In this document: positions 17,890 through 30,500 of the stretch, piece after piece | How the letters are laid out: the number at the start of each line of letters is the position of its first letter | Numbering within the stretch: the stretch's first letter is position 1 | Assembly: GCA_029449235.1 (NCBI GenBank) | Contig: JANATG010000008.1 | Span: 806,001 to 870,000 of the forward strand | Direction: 5' to 3' | Origin: Linnemannia schmuckeri | Lineage: Eukaryota; Mortierellomycota; Mortierellomycetes; Mortierellales; Mortierellaceae | DNA: 64,000 bases | Notes under the pieces: generated by a model | Seen by the model: the letters and a program-made list of their open reading frames with translations, nothing else | What the model was told of the DNA's origin: nothing | Database searches by the model: none | Translations under genes and position numbers: made by a program

Positions 17890-19455
17890 GGTTAATGAAG
17901 TATGCTGAGGACTGAGACTGGTAAGGTGTTTGTTGAGTTGGTTGCAGTGGTGTCCTGTTTAAAAGGTTGGTTCTCGATCGGTGACAAATAAGGACTCCAA
18001 ATGGTTTTTTTTCTTGTGTTCCCAACGAAAAAGAGAGAAAAAAAAAAAGACTGTTTGTGTGTCGTTATCTAGAAAGTAGCGATGAAGAGAACAAAAGAGC
18101 ATTGGGAACGTTAGCATGCAATAGCCTTGACCATCTGGTACGACCAAAACAACAGCGGAGAGCCGTTATCGGAGAGCAGGGCTATTAAAGGCCGAGTTTT
18201 TCATCTAAGCGAATATGAACCGCCGAATGCTGATCTGCCTTGCCCCAGCCAGCAGCAAGTATAGCGAGTTTTTAACACTCTGCGAAAAAGTAGAAAGAGA
18301 GGGAAGAAAATAGGGGGGAGGAGATAGCAGAATAAGAGAAATGGCGGATGTTTCTGGCTAATCTTGACTTTTTGATAAATAATATGGTGTGCTCGGGTAA
18401 TAAGAAAGAGAGAGAGCAGCCTAATGATGGCAGATTGATCTTCGTCCCTCTCTACCCTCTCTATCACTCTCGTTTTGATTGCTTTTATGTTCTATTGCCA
18501 GCCCCTTTTTCAACATCGCCATATTAACAGTCTGTATCCTTCTTCATCTCTCTTCCTCTTTTTGCCGCCCATGTTGGCCAAAAAAATAAAGCTGCCAGGG
18601 ATGAATAAAAAAAATGAAAGAGAGATGAAAGAAAACAGATGAGCTGGTTACCTATGCGAAAAAAGTGTTATTTTTTAAGCGTTATTCGAGCTGTGCGCAA
18701 AAAAGAGTGGGGATGAAACAAAGAAAGTACAAGGGCGCAAGGTAAAAAAAAAAAAAAAAAAAAAAAAAAAGGTATGTAAAAAATGATATAAAACAAAGGT
18801 GATGGGGTTGTGGGGCGTAGGCGTGGGATGAAGAGGAAGTAATGAAAGATGGAGGTAATGGACAGAGAGTGGAAGTGGCGAGATGAGAAGAGGCGAAGTT
18901 GACGGTGAAGGTGAGATTGAGGATGAAGGTGAGAGTGAAGGTAAGGGTGAAAAGGAGAAACAAGGGAGGAGAGAAGAAGGGAAGGACCAGAACAAGGAAG
19001 GAAGGAAAAAAAGAAAGGAAAGAAAGAAAGGAAAGAAAGAAAGGAAAGAAGAGGATGGTCAGACAAAGGAGAGGATGGATGACTACAAGGCACAAGGCAG
19101 GTACGGTGGGCAGAGTACATATGGTGGTGTGTTTGTACCATAGATCGCAAGAGTGAAGAGCAAGAGGGAGGGAGGGCCGATAACGGTTGTTGTTGTTCTT
19201 TGCCGTTGGGTTCATACAACAGTTGACTCGCCCTTCTTTCATGCTTTCATGCTTTCATCCTTTCCTTTTGGGTCTCGAATGCTCACACTCAACTCAGTCT
19301 CCCTCACTCTCCAAATCAACGACGGGTGCCTGAATTTTATTTCAAGTCGAAATAGAGTGTGAGAAAAACGGCAGGAAGGCAAAATCATTCATCGTATCAA
19401 CTCTCCCTCTCTTCATCTTTCTTTGGTAGTATTCTTCTTTTTTCTTTTCCTTCTT

Positions 19456-19456
19456 T

Positions 19457-19492
<36 letters not shown>

Positions 19493-19495
19493 TTT
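19456..19495. repeat. (TTTC)n microsatellite
   Basis: About ten TTTC units within a longer pyrimidine tract. Confidence 0.8.
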
Positions 19496-21647
19496 TTCTC
19501 TTTTTCTTTCTTTTTTCTTTCTTTTAATCTCAAGGCCTCGGTTCATTTGTGTGCCGCAATGTCATCGAGACCACTTACCACAATGCCATGTGCCATGGTG
19601 TGTGTGTTATGAAGATGTGCTATGATATGGCTTTTTTAGGGTCGTTGCCCTTCTCTTTTCTCCGATACGATAAGTGTGTTCCTTTTCCTTGTCTTGTTCA
19701 CGACCACAATCAACGCCTTTGCAGCAAGCTCTTTTGATTGGTTTGTAGTGGATTTTAAAGGGCCGTTTGCCCCTCCCTCCCTGCTCCCTGCCTGCTGACT
19801 GGCTGGCTTCTTGCGCTGCTTCTCTGCATTTCGACGGAGCTTGGAAATTATTCACAACGCATGGTTGTTGCCTGTTGTTCTACGTGGATAAAACAGCCAA
19901 GGCATAGCCTTAGAGCTGGAGTTGGAGAGAGAAAACGCCCAGATCATTTTGTCTATTCGGTACATGTATATGCATGACCATTGAAATGAATGTGTTTGTG
20001 TTTTACTTTGTTTCTAACCCTTTTGTTGTTTTAGGCGCAACCCCCCCTCCCCTCCCGCTTTCCAATCCATAATTCCATCTTTTTCCCCTCTCTCCATCAA
20101 AAACAAGAGTGAAGGGGCAAACTTGCCCTGCTGATCGCTCACTGAGATGTCTTCAGAGCACTCTGAACCGGACCAATTGTGCTCATAGCCTCCTGCTCTA
20201 TTAACGTTTTCCCCCCCTTCCATGAACACAAAAATAACAACATTGCACCGCAATTTACTCCTGCCTCCCCTCTCTCCCCTTGTTTTTGGTTGTCTTATTC
20301 ATTTATTGGCGCCACTCGACCCTGAAGGGTTATTTTTTTTATTGTTGTTTTGTTCATTTTCGCTTCTTCTTCCCCAACATCAACATCAACAAGAACAACA
20401 ACATGTTGTGGATTAGAGTAAATGTATCTTTGAAAGGTTGAAGATGATTCATTTTTTCTTTTTCTTTGTTTTTGTTAACAACAAAGACTACGAGGAATGG
20501 AATACAAAAAGATCGGGCAATTCTCTCTCGTGGGTCACCGGAGAGATAATTGCGACAACGGAAGAAAAAAAGGTCGGTCTAGTTCAAGGGAGGCGCTATG
20601 GCCCTGACATTATTGATTTATCATTCAGGGCGGCAGAGAGGCAGGTGCGGGGGGAGGGGTAAAGGAAAAAGATAAAAATGAGGAGAAAGCGAAGGCCAGA
20701 CTCCTGGGGTTTTACGGTGAACTAAAAAGAGAGAGAGGAGAGCCGAGTGGGTTCTGGTCAAAAAATAGGCCGAAAACTTTTATTGTCTGGAGCTCAATGC
20801 CAACATAAGAGGAGGCAACCCTGCTCTGTCCATAGGGGGCGGGTGTACGTGTTGGTAGTGTTTGCCTCTCTCTGGAGGTGTACACACCTCGATACAGGAT
20901 TGGTCTTTTGTTCAGAAATGGCGACAGTTGATATAAAAGAGAGTCAAGCGAGAGCATTTTTTTTTTAAAAGAAAAAAAAGAGAAAACTCCTTCCTCTTCC
21001 AGGCCCTTTGCCTGTCTGGCTCTTACTCTCCTCTTTCTTTCACTCTTAATCATAGTTTTTTCTTCCGATAGAGTTTCATCATTGTATTAAAAATACAGCG
21101 GCGTTGTGTAGGAGTTCTCGCCTTGCTTTCAGGCACTCTCGCCTTTGTCTTTCCTCCCACTCATACATCAGTTCAGAAGACAAGGAAAAAGAGGAAAAGG
21201 AGGAAGCGTGAAAAAGTTTAGAAGGACAGCGGCTGATTCTTAAAAGGAATCCAAAACGAAGAAGGACCATGAGGGTATCCGGGGAGGAGGCCAGCAAGTT
21301 CAGGTCTGGCTATGTTGACCCCTTTTTAAGTGTACAAAGGTACAACTGGCATGATGCAACAATGTCAATCGTCTCGGGTGAGCCCTGTTTTTTGCTTTCT
21401 CGTCTTTTTGTGCTACCACCCTAACGTGGGATACTTACCCTCATCGTTTAAAGTCGACTTCGTGTGCACAGCACCCATGAGTAAGTCCGTGATGATTTTC
21501 GATCGGAGAAAAAAAAAACTCACGAGGACAAAGCAACACTAGTGGCAAATACAAACGTGCGATGGTCCTCTGGATAGATCTTTCGAAACATCGTGCAGGA
21601 TGCAGGTTCTCGCTAGCTTGTGGAGTAGACAAGAGTATCTACAATAC

Positions 21648-21887
21648 CTAGAGCTGATAACTCAGATCATTTTTTATACATCCAGAGATGATCAATTCAG
21701 ACTGAATCTTAGACATGGGTGTCGAGGATAATGGTATATATAGGGACTCCGACTCTGGATATACGATAGACATTCTAGTTTCTGATTCTACGCTACGAAT
21801 TAGTGGTTCGTCAAGTACGGAGGCGTGACAACTTGGTGGCGCAAGCCAAGTACCGAGTTGATCATTACCTAAATCAACCAATTCCAT
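21648..21887 (-). CDS. Short ORF of unknown status, 79 aa
   Basis: ATG at 21887 to TAG at 21648. Amino-acid composition is balanced (for example ESLYIPLSSTPMSK), unlike the low-complexity ORFs around it, but no family is recognised. No splice partners were established and there is no signal peptide or membrane span. It could be a remnant of a larger gene. Confidence 0.25.
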   Translation of the reverse strand: MELVDLGNDQLGTWLAPPSCHASVLDEPLIRSVESETRMSIVYPESESLYIPLSSTPMSKIQSELIISGCIKNDLSYQL

Positions 21888-22032
21888 GCTCTATCTGCTC
21901 TCTCACAAGTAATTAATTGTTTGACTTTCGAAGATCTTGAAGTAGCATTGGTAATACAACTTCATCCTTTATTATTTAAACGTATACAGCCACTTCGCGG
22001 CGATTCCAGCAGCGAATAGTAGGGTAGTTTAC

Positions 22033-23045
22033 TTACTGCCCTGAGGGAGATCTAGACCGCGATCGTGACCTCGATCCTCCCCATGCCTTGCGACGGTTTT
22101 GGACCGGTGCAGTTGGGGCACGCATTGGTGGAGGAGTGCGCGACCGTCCCCTAGAAGCCCTAGGCGAGCGCGAATCAGATCTATATTTCTTGGACGTCTC
22201 TCTGTCACGTCTGTTGTAAACATGATGAAAATAACAGCATGATGGTTAATAATTTGTAAGACGTTCAGTCGTACACAAAGTGCAATAAGTGTATCCGCTG
22301 AATACATGTGTCATACCTCGACGAGCGTGTAGGTGAACGAGAAGTCGAGTGGCGGTGACGATGTGATGATCTGGAAGAGCGGTCATGACGACTGCTACGT
22401 TCACTCCTGTCCTTTGATCGATCCCGAGATGATCGATGATGCCGGCGACCCTTGTCGTCTCGATGACTGCTGCTCCTGCCATGACGCGAAGATGATTTCC
22501 TTGATGATCGGTGCTTTCGCTTTCTTCGTCTACGCTCCTCCTCCGAATCCGATTCCGAAGAAGACGACGAAGACGAGTCTGAATCTTCCGATGCAGAGTC
22601 ACTATCACTGCCACTGCTATTGCTGCTGACGCTGCCTCGTCTCTTTTTCTTGTGACGCGATGACGACTTTTCATCCTTTTTCGAACGCGAGTCGGTCGTC
22701 TTCTTGTTAGATCCCTCTGCTGCTGTTGGCGAAGACGCTGTTGTTGGAGAGGAAGCGTCAGGGAGCTGTTTCCTGAAGAATCCGAATCGAGAGTTGGCCT
22801 TTGGTTTTGCTGTTGGCGTATCCAGCTTGATCATGTTCCTGCACTCGTAGGTCAAATGGCCACCTAATTAATTGAACAGTTTCTGTCAGTTTTAATAAAG
22901 CGTCCGGCTCTTGTTTTTCTAGCGTGCAGTTCGTGTGAATATGGGACGTACTTCCTCCACATTTGCCACATGAGCCTGTTCGGACGCCTTCGTCGGACTT
23001 GACGAGTCGCTCAAAGGCCTGAAGGCCACGCATAAATTCCGACAT
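22033..23045 (-). CDS. Zinc-knuckle/RS protein, SREK1IP1-like
   Basis: Three exons join in frame: complement(22033..22210, 22317..22863, 22952..23045), 272 aa. Splicing of exon 1 to exon 2 creates a single CCHC zinc knuckle, C26-x2-C29-x4-H34-x4-C39 (CGKCGGSGHLTYEC), with the GHLTYECRN block of animal SREK1IP1/p18SRP. This is followed by a basic segment, an acidic Ser run, and a long RS domain (RSSR and HRHR dipeptides) that ends in alternating Arg-Ser. Proteins of this type bind SR splicing factors in the nucleus. The human protein has a Lys-rich rather than RS tail. Transcribed divergently from WAPL across 383 bp. Family assignment is good; a direct role in splicing is inference. Confidence 0.75.
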
Positions 23046-23196
23046 GGCTGCTTGAGGAAGGAATGGAAAGGGAAAGTTGATGTAGGAGATGAAGAAGAGA
23101 GGGAGGAGAAGGATGACTTGAATTTGACCATGCCCTACAGCTTCGAGTTTTTTCTATTCATTTCTCTTCGTGTCACGTGATCAAACAGGAGGCCTG

Positions 23197-23231
<35 letters not shown>

Positions 23232-23428
23232 CTCGGAGCACACTCCAGCTCGCCTTCATACTCCTCTCACACTTCACCCACCCCTCGATCGTTCGACCAG
23301 CCCCATTGCTCAACAAAAACTGTGGCATTCACTCTGTCTTCTCTCCCGCCACCCTTCCCGTTTTTCATTACAGCAAAACCACAACAGCACTACAACGACA
23401 AGAGAGCGTCGAGAGAAGAAAGTTTGTG
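23046..23428. promoter_or_regulatory. Divergent promoter of the SREK1IP1-like gene and WAPL
   Basis: 383 bp. Contains a perfect 8-bp palindrome TCACGTGA (23173-23180), the core of bHLH/Cbf1-type E-boxes, and 17 bp further on a T32 run (23198-23229). The remainder is a CT/CA-rich leader towards WAPL. Confidence 0.5.
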
Positions 23429-26400
23429 ATGCCGCCTTCGCCTCGAAAAGGCACAGTGCTCAAGCCACGACAGACCTACGGTCGCCAAAGGAGTATCGTC
23501 GGCCAAAGGGACAGGGAGACCAGTCCAGCTTCGCCAAGAGAGGTGAACACAACAACAGCCTCGTTCTCAGCAAGCTCCTCTTCAATCTCTTCACCTGTTC
23601 TGAAAAGAGGAGGGTCCGACCTTGATTTACCACCTTCCTTGAAGAGAGCTGGATCGACTATTGGCCCACGCGCATCAATGGTAAGACGAAATTAACTCGT
23701 ATAAATTCGACAAAAAATTGCGACTCTTTTTGTTTGAAATCTGATCAATTGTTGACATCTATATTTCGCCCGATAATAACAGGATCTTCAAGCATTGAGG
23801 GCTTCTCATGAATTGAGAGAGGCAGGTCAGAGTCACCAGTTCAGGGACGAGATCGAGTATATTTTGGATGGAATCCGCGCAAAGGACAGACCCAAGATCC
23901 GGAGGACTAGGTAGGAATTCCATCTCCCACGTCATGTCTGAACTGGAAATTGCTTGCATGTGTCATTGCAAGTTGGAAGTGTGTAAATAACAGAGTCTCT
24001 GTCAATTCATGAAAAAACGCCGTAGTTGTCTGGATCTTCTACGGTCAATGCTCAAGCTGGAGTTTGCGGACTTGTTCAGATCTAACAACTACATGTCCAT
24101 TGTCTTTGAAACGATACGAACAGATCGTGATCCAGTAAGTTTGTTGACCGTTATCTTACTCGCCCATACATATGATGCAATGCCGCTGAAACACCTTTCG
24201 CATTGGAAAATAATAAACCGACTTTGCTCCTAGATTGTGTTTTCTTGCTTAGTGCTCATGATTGCAATCAGCTTTCAGAATACGCCAGTTCACAAGGATA
24301 TTATCTCGATTGACCAGCTGCTCGACGTCCTTGTTGAAAGTCTGGATATGGATATTGATCCGATGGCGACCATGCCTACAGCACGGCAGGAGTTGACTAT
24401 GGCAAGTTGAGGTGACTTTCGTCATTGGAGGAACAAGAGGTAAACAATGCTATAGCGAGTAGACACTCCATTGGGCTTACCTTCACATCCTGCTCTGTTG
24501 ATATCATGAACCGTAGTACAACGACCTCAAGGACATTGTCAAGCAGTCAGGGATTATCACTAAGGGGCAAAAGGTCTTGGCAAAATCCATTGTCCTCTCG
24601 ACCATGACTGGCATTATTGAGGATTCTGTCGCTCTTCAGGACGCTAGGACTTTGTCGCTCATTGAGCAGCACCCAGACTTCATCAACGCTGTCATTGACA
24701 TCTTGGTCGACGATCTAGCATGGATAAAGCAACCATCCGCAACGCCAGTAAGTAAGCCTCGTGGTATCGACGCGTCGTTGCTCAAGATAAAAGCAACTAC
24801 TGGCAGTTATTGATATTTTCATCTTTTGTGATTCTATGGCATAAATAGGGAGTGTTTCTACCAGATGTGCTTGATATTGGCCGGATACAAAACTGCCTTT
24901 GCATTCTGGAGCGACTATCACTTGTTTCTAGGACACCTGCGACCGTCCTTGCAAACAACACCAGGGTGTTTCCTCTATTCGTCCAACTGATAACACTGTG
25001 TCGTGCGCACGCCTTTCAATACCCGCAGCATACAGGTGCGATGTTACGTCTTTGTCAAGCCATTCATATATTCTCGATATGTAAAAAGCAGGACTGGCCA
25101 ATTAATAATTTACTCCGCATTGTATAGATTCTATGAACTTGATGCTGCACGCACTTCGGTTGTTAGTTAATGTGACGAATGGATTTGAACCTTGCTGTGA
25201 AAACCTCGCCCAAAGTGGATCGATCTCTGTGCTGACACAAAACATCATTCAGTTTTATGGTCACTGCCGGAACTACACCCCCGGAGAAACCGAGGTGGCG
25301 ACGACAACAATGGGTAGTGGTGGTGGTGGTGGTGTTCAGGATCTCATGGACGATAGCGAACGGATGCACTGGACAAGAGCCGAGTCTCGATCAGATTCGG
25401 GACTCTCTTTCGAAATGATGACACCTGGAGTGACACCTTCACGTCGTAACCGTAATGAGTTTGGGACGAGTAATGGGATGGATGATTTGGAGGCTGCTTT
25501 GAAGGCTGAGGGTCTTTTGAGTAGCCGGCCGAGTGTGAAGGAGGTCAAGATTGAGAATGATGCTAATGGGTGGTATGACATTCTGCTCCTATCGATTGGA
25601 TTACTGATCAATATGCTCGAAACTAACGTACGGCGGAGGTACCAATTGACCGACCAAGGTATTTACGTTTCTTCTTCCTCTATTGCTCATTCCGCATACG
25701 CATTGACCCAAATCAATCGCTTTGGTCGAAAAGAAAAAGGAGACTAATCTGGAATTTAAATTCTCACTTTCCTCTGCCTTTCTCTCTCTCTCTCTCTTAT
25801 ATTAGCCATTGGATTGGACTGCAATGCGATTGGAGATTGCTTTACCCGGGAATGTCAATGCGACAAGAGCACGGACGCCTTGGAACGACTGGTCGAGATC
25901 TACAACACCGAAGCAACCATAAGCGAAATGGTACGTGGAACTTGCTCGATACTTCGCGCGTTTGTCTGAACCTTGGCTAAAATACTAACCTAAATCGTTT
26001 CAACTAAAATAGACCGAGAACCAAGTGCTGGCGGCTTATTTGGCACTTTTACTTGGCTGTGCAGTTGGAGGAAACGCAGAGAACGAGACGCGATTGTACC
26101 GGTCGATTCATGAACAGAGTTTGGTGCCTATGCTTGATTTGCTGCGAGATTTTATGGCTGCCCATGCAGAGAGCGCAATTGACGGCCAGGACTTTGATGA
26201 TGGCGGCAACGGCGACAACGATGATACTATGACGAGTTTGAGTGCTTTTCAGGGGCAAGGTGTGTCGATGGGACGGTCTACCTCTATGATGTCTGTGACA
26301 TTTGAGAATGAGCCTGCAATTCCAATGGGAACTTTTGCAGTAGTAGATGGAGCAGATGGACTAGATCAAGGTAGAGGAGGAGGTATCTCGTTTAAGTCTG

Positions 26401-26489
26401 CAGGCGGTCAGGAAACACAGCGGACCATTCTACAGATCATTGATGTTTTGCAGCGTATTGAGCTGCGGCACTCCGAGAATCGTGAATAA
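23429..26489 (+). CDS. WAPL: Cohesin release factor WAPL (Wpl1/Rad61)
   Basis: Opens the cohesin ring by acting on the Smc3-Scc1 gate with Pds5. Nine exons: 23429..23680, 23783..23910, 24026..24134, 24234..24401, 24517..24747, 24849..25035, 25128..25658, 25806..25930, 26013..26489. All joins are in phase, giving 735 aa. The N-terminal ~80 residues are disordered and Ser-rich. From about residue 85 the helical WAPL domain follows: SCLDLLRSMLKLEFADLF, then RDPIVFSCLVLMIAISFQ, then LVSRTPATVLANN. A disordered insert (Gly-rich, acidic) lies at ~390-440. The domain closes with the signature ENQVLAAYLALLLGC near residue 580. Intron 4 appears to use a GC donor (GCAAGT at 24402). The stop is 173 bp from the convergent Alb1-like gene. 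Confidence 0.85.
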
Positions 26490-26662
26490 TCAACCCATCG
26501 ACGATCTGTGTTAAAAACAACGACATCCACACTCCCCACTCTTTTTTTTAACTTGATCTTCCCATGCCTGCTTGCTGTGCGCTGTTGCTTATGCTGTTGT
26601 TTTATTCGTCGAAATGCTATTCGTGGTATATGGGGTAAAAGAACAGAGAATCTCCTGTTTTT

Positions 26663-27454
26663 TTATTCCCACATCTGCTTGCCGCGCTTCTTGAGTGTGA
26701 CCTTATCATGGTGCTTATCGATCCGCTTCTCATCCTTCTCGGCGTTCATCAATCCACGCTCGAGCGTCTTTTCCTTGCGCATTTTGGCCTTTGTGCTCAT
26801 TGGCTTCTTCTTGATCGTCTTCTTTGGCTTATCGCTAATTTGTATTAAAAAGATAGATTGGGATGGGAGATGGTAAGTATATAGGATATTTGGTTGGTTG
26901 TTTCGTTGTATCTTCCTTTTCTTGCATATCTTGCGTGCTTGGATCTTTTTTTTTTTTTTGATGCTGTGGTTGTACGACTTACATGGTGACCTGTTTACGG
27001 AGCTTGGCAAGTTCCAACTCTTTCGCGACCTTCTCCTTCATCGTCACAGGTGCTAACAACAAGACAAAAAGACAAAAATACATAGCATGTTAGATAAAAA
27101 CAAGGTACTTATAGTAACAGAATATAACCTGCGAGAATATTTGGTACACGAAAATAATAAAACAGAAAGGTGCATATGTGCACATATAACTCACCATCCT
27201 CGCCCGGTGCCAGCTTTCGCTTGTTGTGTGGCGCATACTTTGTCTGATGGATATCTGTTTTGCAGTAGCAGAGAACAATAGTAGAGAGGAATAAGGTGTC
27301 AAGGAAAAGTGCTAACAAAGTCGTTTGTGGTCGGCGCTGTTGCAGTGCAATGGCGTCAAGATGATCCAGGTAGCTGCCATCGACATCAGGTGCGCCAATT
27401 TGCAGGTGTTCATCTCCTCATTCGTCCGTCCATACTTGGTCTTGTCTTTCCCAT
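26663..27454 (-). CDS. Small basic protein, Alb1-like (pre-60S factor)
   Basis: Four exons join in frame: complement(26663..26834, 26983..27052, 27195..27254, 27436..27454), 106 aa; the first exon is 19 nt. The product is very basic, with a Lys/Arg-rich first half (HNKRKLAPGED, KTIKKKPMS) and a C-terminal helix ending KKRGKQMWE. The pattern of a KxKTLERGLxxAEKxxKRIDKHxxKV helix plus a final basic-Trp-acidic tail resembles Alb1, the nucleolar partner of Arx1 on pre-60S ribosomes. The match is by pattern, not by a strong signature, so other small nucleolar proteins remain possible. The exon 1 choice is the least certain part; it was selected because it supplies an ATG and the right phase. Confidence 0.4.
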
Positions 27455-27571
27455 GGTGCTTGTTATGTGATGCGTGTTGGTGAGTGAAAGAAAAAAGAAA
27501 AGAAAAAAGAAAAAAGGAAAAAAAAAAAATGTGCCCTTCAAAGTGTTTATTTCAATTTGGCAGTCACTCTG

Positions 27572-30500
27572 TCACTCTAGCACTCGAAGGCGCTTGGGCG
27601 AGATCATCACAACGTCGTCGTCCTCGTCCTCCTCGTCGTCGTCGTCATCCTGCTCATACAATCCAAACCCAGGGGATGACGATCCCAATCGGCTCCTGAA
27701 CGACTGCCGCCTCTTGTTTGGAGTACGGAATGATCCTGACCTTCTCCGCGGCGAGACCTTGATAGCGAAATTCTTGGCATCGCCCAATAATGCCTCATCT
27801 GCTCCATTTGACGCGCCCTCGTCAAGTTCACCATTAAAGTCATCATCGTAAAAGGAGGCCTGCTCATTTGCTCCGATAGTCTCACCGAAGCTCGCATCAC
27901 CGTCTTCCCCTGAATCAGCGCCTTCACCCAGCAATCGCAACAGTTCCGCCTGCTCAGCGTCATCACTATCACGTTGGTCCTGAGACTCGGCTTCCGCGTC
28001 AGCTGAGGGCCTTGTCGCTGTAGTAGTAGTAGATGAAGTCACCGCAGCCATAAACTCAAACATCGAGATGGTTCTCCTCCGTCTACTCGAGCCATCCTTG
28101 TCGGCAGTGTCGCTCTTAGCTTCGTTCTTGTCCCCACTCTGGCTGAGCCTCCGTTTGGCAACAGTTCGCTTTTGAGGGAAAATGTCCGACCGCCTCCCAC
28201 GCGTCTTGATCTGCTCCAACGAATCCGATGCAAACGTAAACTCTTTCGACTTTGGCGAAGGCTCTCCATCGTGGCCCGTCAAAAGCGCCAACGCATCCTG
28301 ATGCGAAGAAATGCGGCGCTTTGGTGTCGTCGTCGTGAATGATGGGCGGCTGGGGCTGTTGTCGTCGGCAACGGGTTTCTCGGCCTCAATGCTCTGATCA
28401 GCTTTTTCCTCGTGAACAGCCTTCTGCTCACCAATGCCAACAGAAAACGTAAACTCTGCAAGTTCGGGACCGTGTTGATTAGGACTGATGGTGGCAGTAA
28501 CCTCCTGCACATCAAGAGTCTCCACAGCCTCCTCCTCCTCTTCTTCTTCCTTAATATCGTTCGATCTGACTTGAAAAGGGTTTTCATCTTCTACAGTAGC
28601 CAGGCTCTCAGTCTCTGGAGTCACCGTGAAAATTTCTGTCGTGGCTTGCTTGGGTGAACGGGTTGGCATCATGACAAAATTGCGGAAGCCAGTAAATCCT
28701 GCAAAGCATGTCTCGACCACTTTTTGAGGCGTCCGGAACACTCCGCAAAGTCCGTTGAAGATGGGGCTCTGAGGACGAAGAATAGTGCTTGCCGCCGGTG
28801 CGCTCGACCGTCGATTGGAATCTACGCCACTGGGTGGCCTTACTAAGTTGCTCTTATCATTTTCCTTGGCCAAGGCATCATCTGCCTCAGTCACCACCTC
28901 GTTGTCAGCAGACTCGTCCTTCTCCTCCTCCTCCTCCTCCTCCTTGATCTCGTCCTTATCTTCGGTCTGTTCCTTTGCAACCTCGTTGCCTGATTCAAAT
29001 ACCGCCAGTGCCGCTTCTTCCTCTACTTGCTCAGTTGACACGTCGTTGCCTGTCTCCGGCGCCAATAGTGTTGCCCCTTCATCCGTTCTGTTATCCTGGT
29101 CCGACTCTGATTCGACTTCATCAACGCTGGGCTCGGAGATGAAAGGTGCAGTTTCCGTAGATCCGTGGACTATTGTCCTAGCAGATGGCGACTGGAGTAA
29201 ATCTGGGAGTCCGCGAATCTTTTGCGCGGAAAGCTGCAGCAGCGCGAGCCTGGATGTCGATCCGGGCGTGTTGCCTGCAAGAGTTACATTTGACTTCTGT
29301 TCATCCTTGGTTCGGTTGCGGACGGGTGTACGTACAGGGGTGGTGTCCGGAATATCGACTTCAGGGGTAAAAGTCTCCGCTTCTGCGTCCGCTGGGAGTT
29401 CAACCTCGGCAATGAGTGACGTTTCAAGTTCCTCTTCAATGGCATCTGTCATGTCGGGATGGTGTCGTTGGACAACTGCAATGGTTGGAGAGTGGGAGGG
29501 GCTGTCACCGTGAGGCCCGTCCATTGATATAAAAGGGTTATCCGCATCTGGTTGGAGAGGCGAGGCATGCAGCTTGAAAGAGTGATGCAAGTGCTCCTCC
29601 GGGACGTCTTGAGTCGAAAGAGGCAACTTCAAGCGGTTCGGAGTGGAAAACTCCGCGCTCGATAGTCGCACAGCGGGACCTCGTGTTGGTGTCGGGAGTG
29701 GGCTCTCGTCGTCATCGTCTCCCTCTTCGACGTCGTCCTTGAGTTTTTCTGATTCTGACGCAGCTGCAGGTACAATAAACGGACTGGTTGTCGAAGTTAA
29801 ACCAATGTTTTCCCGGAGACTGTCATCACTGTCATTTCCGCTGCTGTCACTGGCACTCTTATCCTGTACTGAAACAGGTTTCCTGCTGGTTGATGAAGGT
29901 GCATCCTGCGCAACGCTGACTTGTTTCTTTGGAGTGGTGACAGCCTTTTGGATCTCGGGAGAGAACAGTTTGAGCTTGATAGGTGTGGGCTTCTCGAGAC
30001 CTTGAAAGACATTTGTCCGACTCGATCTGGAAGGTGTCAGGATTGACTTGGGAGTACCGCCAGTAGCAGCCAGCCTTGCCATAAACGATGGGGTCGAGGT
30101 ATTCGGTGGCTGGTGGTCGCCGCGCTTGATGGGGGTATTGGGAGGGTTGTTTTTTGAAAAGATTTCCGGGTCCAAATTGGGACCAAAGGAAACTTTCTTA
30201 GGCGTCCGACCTAGTTCGGTATAAAGATCGTCGGGTGACTTGCGCTTTTCCTTGGTGGGTGTCATCCAGCTAGTATTGTCTTCCTGCTCCTGTCGATCAT
30301 CTGTTGTATCTGCTGCAACATTGGCTTTTGAGGGTTTGTCGGTCAAGGTGGTTGCTTTTCTAGGTGATTTCAAGAACGCTGGGAGGGGAATGGGTTTTGG
30401 TGAAACAAGCAGACTAGACAGCTTTGCGGCGCTGTTTGGTGTGAAGAGACCGAGGGATGATTCTAACGCGGCGGTGCTCCTTGAAAGATTTCTTTTTGGC

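Larger units (their letters stand above)
17890..22032. other. Long gene-poor region with homopolymers and simple repeats
   Basis: 4.1 kb between the start of the Mds3-like gene and the stop of the SREK1IP1-like gene. Contents: an A27 run (18744-18770), a purine-rich block (18880-19080, GAAAG and GGAAA words), and a (TTTC)n microsatellite (about 19456-19495). There are also pyrimidine-rich tracts at 19380-19540. ORFs across 18.6-19.2 kb are translations of these tracts. One 79-codon ORF at 21648..21887 is listed separately. It probably contains a long regulatory region for the Mds3-like gene. Confidence 0.5.

Noticed and set aside
18675..19242. Overlapping 100-190 codon ORFs on the minus strand and their plus-strand partners
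   Set aside because: All are translations of purine/pyrimidine tracts (Leu/Phe/Ser/Pro or Lys/Glu/Arg only), with no domain and several frames open at once.
19440..19540. Possible CRISPR-like or regular repeat array
   Set aside because: Only a TTTC microsatellite; no spacer structure, and the window is eukaryotic.
28785..29513. 242-codon plus-strand ORF rich in Ser and Ala
   Set aside because: Antisense shadow of the FHA/PP1-docking protein; low-complexity Ser-rich content.
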